Positions 50,814-59,540 of a stretch of DNA of 64,000 nucleotides are shown here, piece after piece. The DNA comes from Calditrichia bacterium (GTDB lineage: Bacteria; Calditrichota; Calditrichia; RBG-13-44-9; J075). The DNA is taken from assembly GCA_028284445.1 (NCBI GenBank), contig JANQRS010000012.1, positions 1 to 64,000 of the forward strand. Direction: 5' to 3'. Made by a program: the position numbers and the translations under genes. Under the pieces are notes generated by a model. The model worked only from the letters and a program-made list of their open reading frames with translations, was not told where the DNA came from and searched no databases. The first letter of the stretch is position 1, and the number at the start of each line of letters is the position of its first letter.

Positions 50814-53426
50814 ATGACATTGAGCAAAAACACGATTATTATTGGGTTTCTGACATGTATCATAGCGCTGGCAGGGTGGTATTACCTCAATCAATTTGGC
50901 GCGGCTGAGGATTATCCGGTTTCCGGCGCCTATCGCGGATTGGAGTACTGGGGTGAGTCCCGAACTTACCCGAACGGGTCACTGCCGAAAAATGCTCACT
51001 ATCAAGCCTACGACTATTCTCTCCATCATTTTACCGAAGATGCAGGCAAGCAGCTGAACCAGGATGAATGGGAAGCCATTGGTCCAAAGAATATTGGCGG
51101 GCGTACATTAACTATCGCACTAAATCCTCAGAACCCCAATACGATCTATGCTGGTTCCGCCAGTGGTGGCCTTTGGCGCAGCTATACCGCCGGAAAGGGC
51201 GCAGCCGCCTGGGAACGCGTTCCTACCGGATTCCCGGTTTTGGGCATCGGTACTATTGCATTTGCTCCGAATGATTCAAACACAATTTATATCGGCACCG
51301 GAGAGGTATACAACTACCAGACCGCCGGTACAGGCTATGCATATCGCTCTACCCGCGGCAGCTATGGTATTGGTATTCTTAAATCGACGGATGGCGGTAT
51401 AACCTGGGAAAAGAGTCTGGACTGGTCGTATAATCAGCAGCATGGCGTTTGGGCAGTAAAGATCAACCCGCGAAATACCAATAGTGTATGGGCAACAACA
51501 ACCGAAGGCACCTATCATTCCACCGATGCCGGGGCTACGTGGGTGCAAAAGCATAACGTAATTATGGGCAATGATCTGGTGATTCATCCAAGCGATACCA
51601 ACATCGTCGTAGTAAGCTACGGCAACTTCGCTTCAGCCGGCCATGGCCTGTACCGAACGACAGACGCCGGCGCTACCTGGACAAAGATTAGCAGCGGTGT
51701 GCCGACAACCTTCGCCGGTAAGGCAATGCTCAGCATGTCTGTCAGCAATCCGGATATCATCTACGCCAGTTTTGGTAATGGTTTTTCGGTAGGCAGTCCC
51801 AACAACGCCAGCTGGCTCTGCCGCTCGAATGACGCCGGCGCTACCTGGGAGATAAAGAACACGACTGACTACTCACTATGGCAGGGATGGTTTGCCCATG
51901 ATTGTGCGGTGAATCCAATTGATCCGGAGGAAGTCACTGCGATTGGTATTCGAATCTGGCAGTCAACAGATGGCGGCGTCACCCTTGATGACAGATCAAC
52001 ATCCGGCGCCTTTAGCGGCGCGATTCCCCCGGGTGATCCAGAGGGACCACCAACCTATACCCACGCCGATCATCATGACGTGGTCTACCACCCAACGCGC
52101 CCAAATACCATTTATTTTGCGAATGACGGGGGCATATTTTGCAGTGAGGATGGCGGTCTTACTTTTGAAGGCCGTAATGGTGGCTATCAAACGACCCAAT
52201 TTTACAGTGGTTTTACCAGTTCCCAACAGGACTCTTCCTTATCGATTGGCGGTTTACAGGACAATTCCACAACCATTTATCGCGGCTCAACATCAACCTG
52301 GGATAAATTTGTGATTGGCGGAGACGGTGGCTGGACTGCAATCAACCCGGTCGATGACAACAAAATTTATGGCTCCTTTCAATTCCTGGGCATGCGCCGC
52401 TCAACCAATCGCGGTGTATTCTTCACAGCTGACGTCAGTCCGCCCGGTTCTTCCGGCCCCACTAGCTTTATTGCCCCGTTTGTGGTTGTAGACAGCAAGC
52501 AGGAGGTACTGTATGCCGGACGAGACAAGGTATATCGCTCTACGGATTCCGGTAATACCTGGACTACTACGAATGGCGGCAACGCCCTGGACGGCAATCC
52601 GGTGCTGACCATGGCAGTCCCGAAGGTTGCCTTAAATACTGTTTATGTCGCAACAGCTCCGTTTAACGGCCGGCGCAGCAGCGTCTTCCGCACATTCGAC
52701 GGCGGCACAACCTGGACAAACATTACCGGCAATCTGCCAGACCGCTATCCGGGAGATCTGACCGTTGACCCGGTCACGCCGGCAAACGTCTATATTACCT
52801 TTAATGGCTTTGGCAGCTCTCATGTTTTTAAATCTGAAGACTCCGGAAACACCTGGCAGGACATCGACAATGACCTCCCGGATGTGCCAACCCTGGCCCT
52901 TGCCGTGGATCCGGACTTACGTGATCATCTTTATCTGGGAAATGACCTGGGCGTATACGTATCCACAGATCGCGGCTTGAGCTGGAGTAATTTTAGCGAG
53001 GGCCTGCCGGAAGCAGTGCTGGTCTACGATCTATCTGTCTCACCAGTTAACAGGAAACTACGCGTCGCTACTCATGGCAATGGCGTTTATCAGCGCTCAT
53101 TGCTGAATGGGCCTGTCGCAATTCACACTGAAGAAGCCCCTTTTCATACCTTTCTCTTGAAGGGAAATTATCCCAATCCATTCAACCCCATCACCACGAT
53201 TGCTTTTTCCCTGGACAGGGCCGAGCCGATCACCTTGACGGTTTACAATATGCTTGGCCAGGAAGTCATTCGCCTGCTCGACAGCGACTTCCGTCAACCC
53301 GGCAGCTATGAGGTACAGTGGAATGGCAAAAACCACCACGGACAAGCTGTTGCCTCCGGCACCTATATCTATCGTTTGGACGCCGGCAAGCGCTCACAGA
53401 ATAAGCTGATGGTCCTGAGCCGCTAG
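50814..53426 (+). CDS. Sortilin/BNR-repeat (VPS10-like) surface protein with T9SS sorting domain
   Basis: An 870-residue exported protein with an N-terminal hydrophobic segment (NTIIIGFLTCIIALAGWYYL), acting as a signal peptide or anchor. About eleven Asp-box repeats S-x-D-x-G-x-T-W follow, such as STDGGITWEKS, STDAGATWVQ, TTDAGATWTK, SEDGGLTFEG, STDSGNTWT, TFDGGTTWTN and STDRGLSWSN, marking a ten-blade VPS10/sialidase-like propeller. The last ~85 residues (LLKGNYPNPFNPITTIAF, SGTYIYRLDAGKR) are a T9SS type A/FlgD-like sorting domain. Substrate or partner is unknown. ATG 50814 has GGAG seven bases upstream; an earlier ATG at 50772 is less likely. It follows the response-regulator gene. Confidence 0.85.
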   Translation: MTLSKNTIIIGFLTCIIALAGWYYLNQFGAAEDYPVSGAYRGLEYWGESRTYPNGSLPKNAHYQAYDYSLHHFTEDAGKQLNQDEWEAIGPKNIGGRTLTIALNPQNPNTIYAGSASGGLWRSYTAGKGAAAWERVPTGFPVLGIGTIAFAPNDSNTIYIGTGEVYNYQTAGTGYAYRSTRGSYGIGILKSTDGGITWEKSLDWSYNQQHGVWAVKINPRNTNSVWATTTEGTYHSTDAGATWVQKHNVIMGNDLVIHPSDTNIVVVSYGNFASAGHGLYRTTDAGATWTKISSGVPTTFAGKAMLSMSVSNPDIIYASFGNGFSVGSPNNASWLCRSNDAGATWEIKNTTDYSLWQGWFAHDCAVNPIDPEEVTAIGIRIWQSTDGGVTLDDRSTSGAFSGAIPPGDPEGPPTYTHADHHDVVYHPTRPNTIYFANDGGIFCSEDGGLTFEGRNGGYQTTQFYSGFTSSQQDSSLSIGGLQDNSTTIYRGSTSTWDKFVIGGDGGWTAINPVDDNKIYGSFQFLGMRRSTNRGVFFTADVSPPGSSGPTSFIAPFVVVDSKQEVLYAGRDKVYRSTDSGNTWTTTNGGNALDGNPVLTMAVPKVALNTVYVATAPFNGRRSSVFRTFDGGTTWTNITGNLPDRYPGDLTVDPVTPANVYITFNGFGSSHVFKSEDSGNTWQDIDNDLPDVPTLALAVDPDLRDHLYLGNDLGVYVSTDRGLSWSNFSEGLPEAVLVYDLSVSPVNRKLRVATHGNGVYQRSLLNGPVAIHTEEAPFHTFLLKGNYPNPFNPITTIAFSLDRAEPITLTVYNMLGQEVIRLLDSDFRQPGSYEVQWNGKNHHGQAVASGTYIYRLDAGKRSQNKLMVLSR

Positions 53427-53545
53427 CCACAAGCGGCTTTCAAAACTTCCGATGAATGTTCTTGTCAGGACTGGCAAACTATTTGCTCAACCTTTTAGGG
53501 ATTAAACGGGTATATCCCTCATTTTATTAGGGTTAGTGTAGGAAT

Positions 53546-53582
53546 CCTTGTATTAGCTTATCGATACATTGTTAATACAAGG
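53546..53582. promoter_or_regulatory. Perfect 10-bp inverted repeat upstream of a secreted-protein gene
   Basis: CCTTGTATTA (53546-53555) and TAATACAAGG (53573-53582) form a perfect inverted repeat with a 17-base spacer, 43 bp before ATG 53626. The size and position suit an operator or a 5' leader hairpin. Confidence 0.4.
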
Positions 53583-53625
53583 GATTGTTGTGCCGAATGT
53601 TTACACAAAAAATCAGGAGTATTAA

Positions 53626-55044
53626 ATGCAGCAAGAATTTCGCAGGACAGCAACTGTCATTTGGGCATTGCTTGTTCTTTTCCTTACAAGTTCTCTGTGG
53701 GCCCAAAATGAAAACATCACCTTGCTGGGCACGCTTGACGAATATACCACATATTCGAATATATGGGGCTATGTTGACAATCAGGGTAACGAGTATGCGC
53801 TTCTTGGTCATGACCAGGGCATGTCGATAATCGATATCACCAACCCGGCCGCGCCGACGGAAATTGATATGATCCCCGGACCAACAGGGCTTGGCATCAT
53901 CTGGCGCGAAATCAAGGTGTGGCAAGACTATGCCTATGTGGTCAGCGAGCATACCTCTCCAACCACAAATACCGGTATTCAGATCATTGATCTCTCCGGA
54001 CTTCCAAGCTCGGCCAGCCTGGTCACGAATTATCGCTGGCCAAACGTCACGGAATCAACAGCACGGTCACATACGATTTCAATTGATGATCAGGGCTTCC
54101 TTTACATCAGTGGCGGTACGTCAACAGCCAGCACCGGCGGAGTACAGAGCGGAGTTCGCGTATTTAGTCTTGCCGACCCGGAAAATCCCAGCCCGGTCAG
54201 CTTCTGGAATCCCTGGTATGTACACGATACCCAAATTCGCAACAACATCGCTTTTGCGCATAACATCTTCGAAGGCGGCCAGATAGATATCTATGATGTT
54301 ACGGATCGCTCAAATCCACAGCAGATTCATACCCTGACCTATCCGAATGGATTTTCACATCAGTCCTGGTTCACCGAAGACAATAACTACATGTTTACCT
54401 GTAATGAAATCAACGGTCAACCGATTAATGTATGGGATATTAGCGTACTTTGGGACAGTGACCCAAATAACGATGACATGATCAGTCAGGTCACTACCAT
54501 CCCGGTTGCATCAACCAGCATCGCTCATGAAATCTACATTAAAGGCAATTTCGGATATATCTCCCATTACGAAGAAGGTGTGAAGGTAGCAGATGTCAGC
54601 GATCCTGCCAATCCGGTGATTGTCGGCACCTATGATACCAGCGATGCCTGGGGCGTGCACGCCTTCTTCCCGTCCGACAACTTTGTGGTATCTGATATCA
54701 ATGACGGACTTTATGTATTCCGCTTTGATTTACTGACTAACGTCAGCGATGAGCCGCAGACAATTGCAAACTTCCAGCTTGAGCAGAACTTTCCAAATCC
54801 GTTTAATCCCAGCACCACCATTCGCTATCAGCTCGAAAAGAACGTGCCGGTGAAATTAAGCGTGTTTGATGTGCTTGGCAGGACGATTAAGACCTTGGTG
54901 AATGAAGCACAAGGTGCAGGATCATATGAGGTAAACTGGGATGCAACTGATAATAACGGTCAGGCGGTGAGTTCCGGTGTCTATCTGTACAAACTGGAAG
55001 CAGGCGACTTTTCTGATAGCAAAACCATGAATCTGATTCGCTAA
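53626..55044 (+). CDS. Choice-of-anchor B family secreted protein with T9SS sorting domain
   Basis: A 472-residue exported protein: signal peptide ending SSLWAQ near residue 26, then LVIVD-type propeller repeats (EYALLGHDQGMSIIDITNPAAP, AYVVSEHTSPTTNTGIQIID, GQIDIYDVTDRSNPQQIHT, GYISHYEEGVKVADVSDPANP) matching the choice-of-anchor B layout. The C-terminal ~80 residues (FQLEQNFPNPFNPSTTIRY to SSGVYLYKLEAGDFSDS) are a T9SS sorting domain, so this anchor type is clear. Function is unknown; such proteins are found at cell surfaces. It is separated from the previous gene by 199 bp holding an inverted repeat. Confidence 0.87.
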   Translation: MQQEFRRTATVIWALLVLFLTSSLWAQNENITLLGTLDEYTTYSNIWGYVDNQGNEYALLGHDQGMSIIDITNPAAPTEIDMIPGPTGLGIIWREIKVWQDYAYVVSEHTSPTTNTGIQIIDLSGLPSSASLVTNYRWPNVTESTARSHTISIDDQGFLYISGGTSTASTGGVQSGVRVFSLADPENPSPVSFWNPWYVHDTQIRNNIAFAHNIFEGGQIDIYDVTDRSNPQQIHTLTYPNGFSHQSWFTEDNNYMFTCNEINGQPINVWDISVLWDSDPNNDDMISQVTTIPVASTSIAHEIYIKGNFGYISHYEEGVKVADVSDPANPVIVGTYDTSDAWGVHAFFPSDNFVVSDINDGLYVFRFDLLTNVSDEPQTIANFQLEQNFPNPFNPSTTIRYQLEKNVPVKLSVFDVLGRTIKTLVNEAQGAGSYEVNWDATDNNGQAVSSGVYLYKLEAGDFSDSKTMNLIR

Positions 55045-55060
55045 TTTTATTTGCCGCACT

Positions 55061-55082
55061 CGGTCCCGGCAATTCGGGACCG
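55061..55082 (+). terminator. Hairpin after the choice-of-anchor B gene
   Basis: CGGTCCCG (55061-55068) and CGGGACCG (55075-55082) form a perfect 8-bp stem with a 6-base loop, 17 bases after the stop codon at 55044. No T-tract follows. Confidence 0.5.
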
Positions 55083-55133
55083 GGATGCTAGAATAGCTCT
55101 CCGATACGAGTGTGTTTGAAAAGTCTCATCGAT

Positions 55134-55208
55134 GTCATTCCCGAATGCTCTTATCGGGAAGCCAGGATTCAAATAGATGCATTTCCGCTAAGAACATGCG
55201 GAAATGAC
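55134..55208. repeat. Palindromic intergenic element with two internal hairpins
   Basis: The outer arms GTCATTCCCG (55134-55143) and CGGAAATGAC (55199-55208) match at 9 of 10 positions. Inside are TCCCGA/TCGGGA (55139-55144 and 55154-55159) and CATTTCCGC/GCGGAAATG (55180-55188 and 55198-55206). The GTCATTCCCG...GGAATGAC style is that of common dispersed palindromic repeats. Confidence 0.6.
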
Positions 55209-55259
55209 AAGCAGAAAGATCAAGTTTTGTTCACAAGAAGCACTTTTCAAAACGCCCTC

Positions 55260-55817
55260 TCAGAAACTAAGTGCCAGCTGAAATCTGAAGGCATCGCCCT
55301 CCGGCACAATTCCAAATTGCCAGCCCGGCTCCATTAATCGCTCATTATATTCTTCCACAGAATGCCGGCTTGAAAAAATACTGTGAACCATACTACCAAC
55401 GGTCGTCAGCGCCCCGATGAAGAACATGGTCTGCACGTTTGTACCGAGAAACTCGGAACTGCCGCCTCCCAGCCCGGATGCCGCTGCCGTGGTTGCCAAT
55501 ATGATTCCCCCGGTGCGAATCAATATTCCCCGATAAGCACGTCGTGTATCTTCTGCATAGAGATTACCAGCCCCCGGTCCAATCACCACGCCATACATAA
55601 AGGGCACGAATCGCACAAGGTCGGCATTGCGCCCTTCGCTATTGCGAGCCAACACTGCACTCATGCTCATCCCACCAATAGTATGCAGCAAAGATAACAT
55701 GACCGCTTTGTCTACGCTTTTCGGCCCCAATTCCGCCGTTCCATTTCTGCTTTCAGGTTGTGCAAAAACTGTTACCTGAAAAATCACCAGACATATCACT
55801 GTCCCCCTTCGAAGCAT
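55260..55817 (-). CDS. Exported hydrophobic protein, unknown function
   Basis: A 185-residue protein beginning at 55817 behind a strong GGGGAGAAAG ribosome-binding site, with a signal peptide (MLRRGTVICLVIFQVTVFAQ). The mature part has hydrophobic stretches (VMLSLLHTIGGMSMSAVLA, ILIRTGGIILATTAAASGLG, VQTMFFIGALTTVGSMVHSI) and ends in aromatic residues (FRFQLALSF), so it could be a small outer-membrane or inner-membrane protein. It is not recognised. It stands alone, divergent from the C25 protease gene. Confidence 0.6.
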   Translation of the reverse strand: MLRRGTVICLVIFQVTVFAQPESRNGTAELGPKSVDKAVMLSLLHTIGGMSMSAVLARNSEGRNADLVRFVPFMYGVVIGPGAGNLYAEDTRRAYRGILIRTGGIILATTAAASGLGGGSSEFLGTNVQTMFFIGALTTVGSMVHSIFSSRHSVEEYNERLMEPGWQFGIVPEGDAFRFQLALSF

Positions 55818-55936
55818 CGCCTTTCTCCCCTTGACTTTGGTTTCAGTATTATTCTTAAAAAAACAAGATGTATGCCAGCGATTCCGGCACACACATCCAC
55901 TCGAGATAAGCATATGTATTACAATGATTTAAAGGA

Positions 55937-56012
55937 AGGCTGTTTCAGCCTAAAACAAGCAATTCGTCGACAAGCTTGTCGAAACGCCACCTGTTTTCTG
56001 CAACAAGTGGCG
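55937..56012. repeat. Cluster of short palindromes upstream of the sortase gene
   Basis: AGGCTG-TTT-CAGCCT (55937-55951) has the same 3-base-loop geometry as the array at 25107. It is followed by the perfect 16-bp palindrome TCGACAAGCTTGTCGA (55967-55982) and by CGCCAC/GTGGCG (55985-55990 and 56007-56012). The cluster lies in the 320-bp divergent gap 55818-56137, which otherwise holds no gene. Confidence 0.55.
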
Positions 56013-56137
56013 AGCCGACACAGCACGATGGACATCACATCAATTGGGAATTGGTTTCTATACCAGATTTCTCACTTGAAAGCGCCCTATCGAAAATCCG
56101 ACTTTAGGTAAGACGATCACACACGTTCGGAGGGAAT

Positions 56138-59100
56138 ATGAAATCCATTGCATCACTTTGCGTTGTGCTGCTGGCAGCATTCTGCGCGCCATTGGCGGCA
56201 CAATCGTATTTGAAGATTTATACTGAATCCGAAGGGATATATCGCGTTAGCGGGGAAGACCTGGAAGAGATCGGTATTAGTATTACCACAATCGATCCGG
56301 CCACATTACAACTCTTTTCCGATGGCCAGCGCCCTTTGCCAATAATAACCACCGAGCCGCAGCCGATGCTGCATGAGGTTGCCATTTACGTCGAAGCAGA
56401 TGAAGACGGCTTGGAATATTTCGAATTCTACGCCGAATCCCTGAATCGCTTCGAATGGTCTAACGCAAGCCAGTCCTTCGAATACAAATCTAATCCATAC
56501 GACACCCAAGCCTGTTATTGGTTGCGCTGGAATATTGAAGTAGGAAAACGCATCACAATGCGAGACGGCTCGCCGGAAGCGGGCGCACCGATACGGGAGA
56601 GCTTCACCGATAGGCTGAGACTGGAAAGGGATAAACACAACCGGTTCAAGGCCGGATTAACCTGGACCTGGAACCTGTTTACCGATCAGGAGATTTTCCG
56701 CCATGAATTTTCCTTAAGCGGGGCAACGGAGAGGACCGCGAGCGTATCGGCCCAATTTGTTTATTTCGACTTCTTCAGTCACGCCCGCGTTCGCGGTGAG
56801 GCCCGGCTGAGTATAAACAACACCGCCCAGGAAAGCACATTCAGGAACCGGGCCTTAATCAACGGAGTATTCCCGATTTACAACGGCCGCAACGCCCTGG
56901 AAGCTGAATACCTGCCCAGCAGTGATGACACAACAGGCAGCTATCGCGGCCTTGATTGGGTGGAATTGACCTATCAGCGCTCGACCCAATTGCAGACTCG
57001 AGAACTAAAGATCTATTCAGAGCCTGAAAGCGGCACGTTGGCAACTGTTTATCGACCGGAAGGCAATCTCGGGCAAACAGACATTTACGATGTCAGTGAT
57101 CCACTTAACCCCATTCGCATCACCACAACAGATCCTGATCTATTCCAGGACTATATCGGAGCAGTGCCTAAGATCCATTATCTCAAACGTGCCGATTTTG
57201 TCCATAGTCCGGCACGAATTAAAACAGCGCAGCGTGGCCGGCTTGGCATCAGTGGAGGCGGCAGCTACCTGATTATCGTTCCATCTGCCTGGAAAACCTC
57301 GGTAGCACCTTTGGTCAATCATCGACGGGCATTCAATGGATTTAGCGTTCAGGTTGTCACGACTGAAGACATTCGTAATGAGTATGGCTTTGGTCGCAAC
57401 GACCCAATCGCAGTACGCAATTTTCTGCGAACAGCAGCATCAAGCTGGCATCCGGCGCCGGAGTATGTTCTCTTCGCCGGCAGCGGTTATTTTGATTACC
57501 GCAATATCACCGGCGAATACCAGGACAATTGGGTACCAACGTTCGAAATCGACGGCCTCAATAATATCTCTACACGCAATATTGATGACTTGCTTTTGGA
57601 CTTGGAGAGAGATTCGCAGTTAAGTCTGCGAACAATTAAAGCGGATATTGCCTTTGGCCGATTTCCGGCCGATAGCGAACAGCAACTAACTAACATGATT
57701 GTCAAAACAATCCGTAACGATACAGAATTTGAGCCGGGTCTATGGCGTCTGCATGCACTGATGATCGCTGATGACGAGTTTGTTGGAGATGTTGGTTCGG
57801 ACTTTTTTTTCCTCAATGAGGTAGACAAAGAATATTCTCCAATTATGGACGCCGCAGGCTTTCAACGTATTACTGCCTACAGCAGCGCCTATCCCATAGA
57901 AGATGGTGAGAAACCAGATCTGAATCGCAGACTCATTAATACGATTAATCATGGCAATCGCGTAACTATTTTCAAAGGACATGGCAGTCCGAATCAACTT
58001 ACCCACGAAAACATATTGAATTTTGACCGCGACGAAGAGAAGTTTCGCAACAATAACCTGATGTTTTATCTCGGAGTCTGCTCGTTTAAGTGGAACGAAC
58101 GCCGTAGTGGACTTTTTCATGATTTATTGAGACGGGAAGATAGTGGTCTATTTGCGGCTGTTGTCCCCGGCTATCCAATATTCTCTTTCCAGAGTGAATT
58201 GTTCTTCATCCAATTCCTGGACCAATTAACAGGCGACAGTCGAGGTGTGTTGGGTAAAGCACTTATCAACGCCAAAGGAGCCGATCTAAATGACCAGAAA
58301 TACGCACTTCTCGGCGATCCTGCAGCAGTCGTTTGCCTGCCGGAAGAAAATATTTTCATCAACACAATCAAGCCGGACACCATCAGGGCCAACAGCCTGG
58401 TAGAGATCAGCGGGACGGTCAACGGCGGCACATCCGAGGATCTTTTGCTGGTCGAGTTGCGCGATCCGGGAAAGGCCTTCACCACAACTGGCAGCACGAC
58501 TCATGAACTGAACGGAACTGCCTTGTATCGTGGTCAAGTGAGCATCAAGAATGGGCAGTTCAACCTCCAGTTTATCGCATCTGCAGATATCGCGGACGAC
58601 GTTGCCCTGCGCGGGCGAATCAATGCCTATACCTGGAATGGTGAACGGGAAGGCCGTGGCCTCGTGCACAACATACCAATTGGCGGACGGGCTACCGGAA
58701 CTGATGATACTACCGGCCCGGAAATTGATCTACGGGTTGAGGAAGCGGAAGACGGTCCGTACCTGATCGCCGAGCTATTCGACAAGAGCGGTATCAATTT
58801 ATCCGGCCTGCAGGGACGCGAGCCAACCTTATATATCGACGGGGATTTCGACGCGCCATTCTATCTGTCCGAATTCTTCACCTATCACATCGACAGCTAT
58901 CAGCGCGGCACCTTGCGCTATCCCTTGCCAGGCTTGGTTAGTGGGTTTCATACGCTGAACCTGGTTGTGCACGACAACCAAAACAATCCATCCAGCGATT
59001 CAGTGAGCGTCGTAACCACTATTGAGCAAGAAGCGCAAACAGTGGCGGATCAGATAAACCTGGCCAGCAACTATCCCAATCCCTTTAATCCGACAACTTC

Positions 59101-59371
59101 GATACCTTTCAGCCTCACCGGTAGTGCGATTTACCAGGTTCGCCTGGAGATCTACAACACCTTGGGTCAGCGGGTTGCTACACTATTAAATCAGACGCTG
59201 CCAGCCGGAGAGCATACAGCGGAATGGAATGGCCTGGATCAGAACGGCAGGCAGGTAGCCAGCGGGATTTATATTTATCGGCTGTGGGTTTCCAGTCATG
59301 CACCTTCCGGAGCGCCAAAACAGCGCGGAGGCATCTACCAACAAAGCCGCAAATTATTGCTACTGAAATAA
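56138..59371 (+). CDS. Peptidase C25 protein, PorU-like T9SS sortase candidate
   Basis: A 1077-residue exported protein: signal peptide MKSIASLCVVLLAAFCAPLA, an N-terminal beta region (about 22-390) that includes the PorU-type IYDVSDPLNPIRI, and a gingipain-fold C25 domain (about 390-740) with catalytic His615 in IFKGHGSPNQ and Cys648 in FYLGVCSFKW. Beta domains follow, and a T9SS C-terminal signal (SNYPNPFNPTTSIPF, SGIYIYRLWV). PorU removes cargo C-terminal domains and attaches cargo to the surface, and itself keeps such a domain; a secreted gingipain-like protease is the alternative. Ribosome-binding site GGAGGGA precedes ATG 56138. A strong terminator follows at 59499. Confidence 0.82.
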   Translation: MKSIASLCVVLLAAFCAPLAAQSYLKIYTESEGIYRVSGEDLEEIGISITTIDPATLQLFSDGQRPLPIITTEPQPMLHEVAIYVEADEDGLEYFEFYAESLNRFEWSNASQSFEYKSNPYDTQACYWLRWNIEVGKRITMRDGSPEAGAPIRESFTDRLRLERDKHNRFKAGLTWTWNLFTDQEIFRHEFSLSGATERTASVSAQFVYFDFFSHARVRGEARLSINNTAQESTFRNRALINGVFPIYNGRNALEAEYLPSSDDTTGSYRGLDWVELTYQRSTQLQTRELKIYSEPESGTLATVYRPEGNLGQTDIYDVSDPLNPIRITTTDPDLFQDYIGAVPKIHYLKRADFVHSPARIKTAQRGRLGISGGGSYLIIVPSAWKTSVAPLVNHRRAFNGFSVQVVTTEDIRNEYGFGRNDPIAVRNFLRTAASSWHPAPEYVLFAGSGYFDYRNITGEYQDNWVPTFEIDGLNNISTRNIDDLLLDLERDSQLSLRTIKADIAFGRFPADSEQQLTNMIVKTIRNDTEFEPGLWRLHALMIADDEFVGDVGSDFFFLNEVDKEYSPIMDAAGFQRITAYSSAYPIEDGEKPDLNRRLINTINHGNRVTIFKGHGSPNQLTHENILNFDRDEEKFRNNNLMFYLGVCSFKWNERRSGLFHDLLRREDSGLFAAVVPGYPIFSFQSELFFIQFLDQLTGDSRGVLGKALINAKGADLNDQKYALLGDPAAVVCLPEENIFINTIKPDTIRANSLVEISGTVNGGTSEDLLLVELRDPGKAFTTTGSTTHELNGTALYRGQVSIKNGQFNLQFIASADIADDVALRGRINAYTWNGEREGRGLVHNIPIGGRATGTDDTTGPEIDLRVEEAEDGPYLIAELFDKSGINLSGLQGREPTLYIDGDFDAPFYLSEFFTYHIDSYQRGTLRYPLPGLVSGFHTLNLVVHDNQNNPSSDSVSVVTTIEQEAQTVADQINLASNYPNPFNPTTSIPFSLTGSAIYQVRLEIYNTLGQRVATLLNQTLPAGEHTAEWNGLDQNGRQVASGIYIYRLWVSSHAPSGAPKQRGGIYQQSRKLLLLK

Positions 59372-59498
59372 GTATCACCCAAAAGGGGCAGAAACAGGTC
59401 ATTTTGGGAGCGAAATTTCCTCAAAAAGGCCACCAATGGGGGATTTATTTATGGGGGGTGTTCTATTATATTTAACTCAACCTCTGTAGCCATGCACT

Positions 59499-59540
59499 TG
59501 TAGCGCATTCTTTCCCCTGAGAATGCGCTACATTTTTTTT
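59499..59540 (+). terminator. Strong Rho-independent terminator, embedded in the opposing gene
   Basis: TGTAGCGCATTCT (59499-59511) and AGAATGCGCTACA (59520-59532) form a perfect 13-bp stem with an 8-base loop, followed by eight T (59533-59540). It ends the C25 transcript. The right arm and T-tract lie inside the stop and last codons of the minus-strand 5-oxoprolinase gene, where the T-tract encodes Lys-Lys. Confidence 0.92.
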
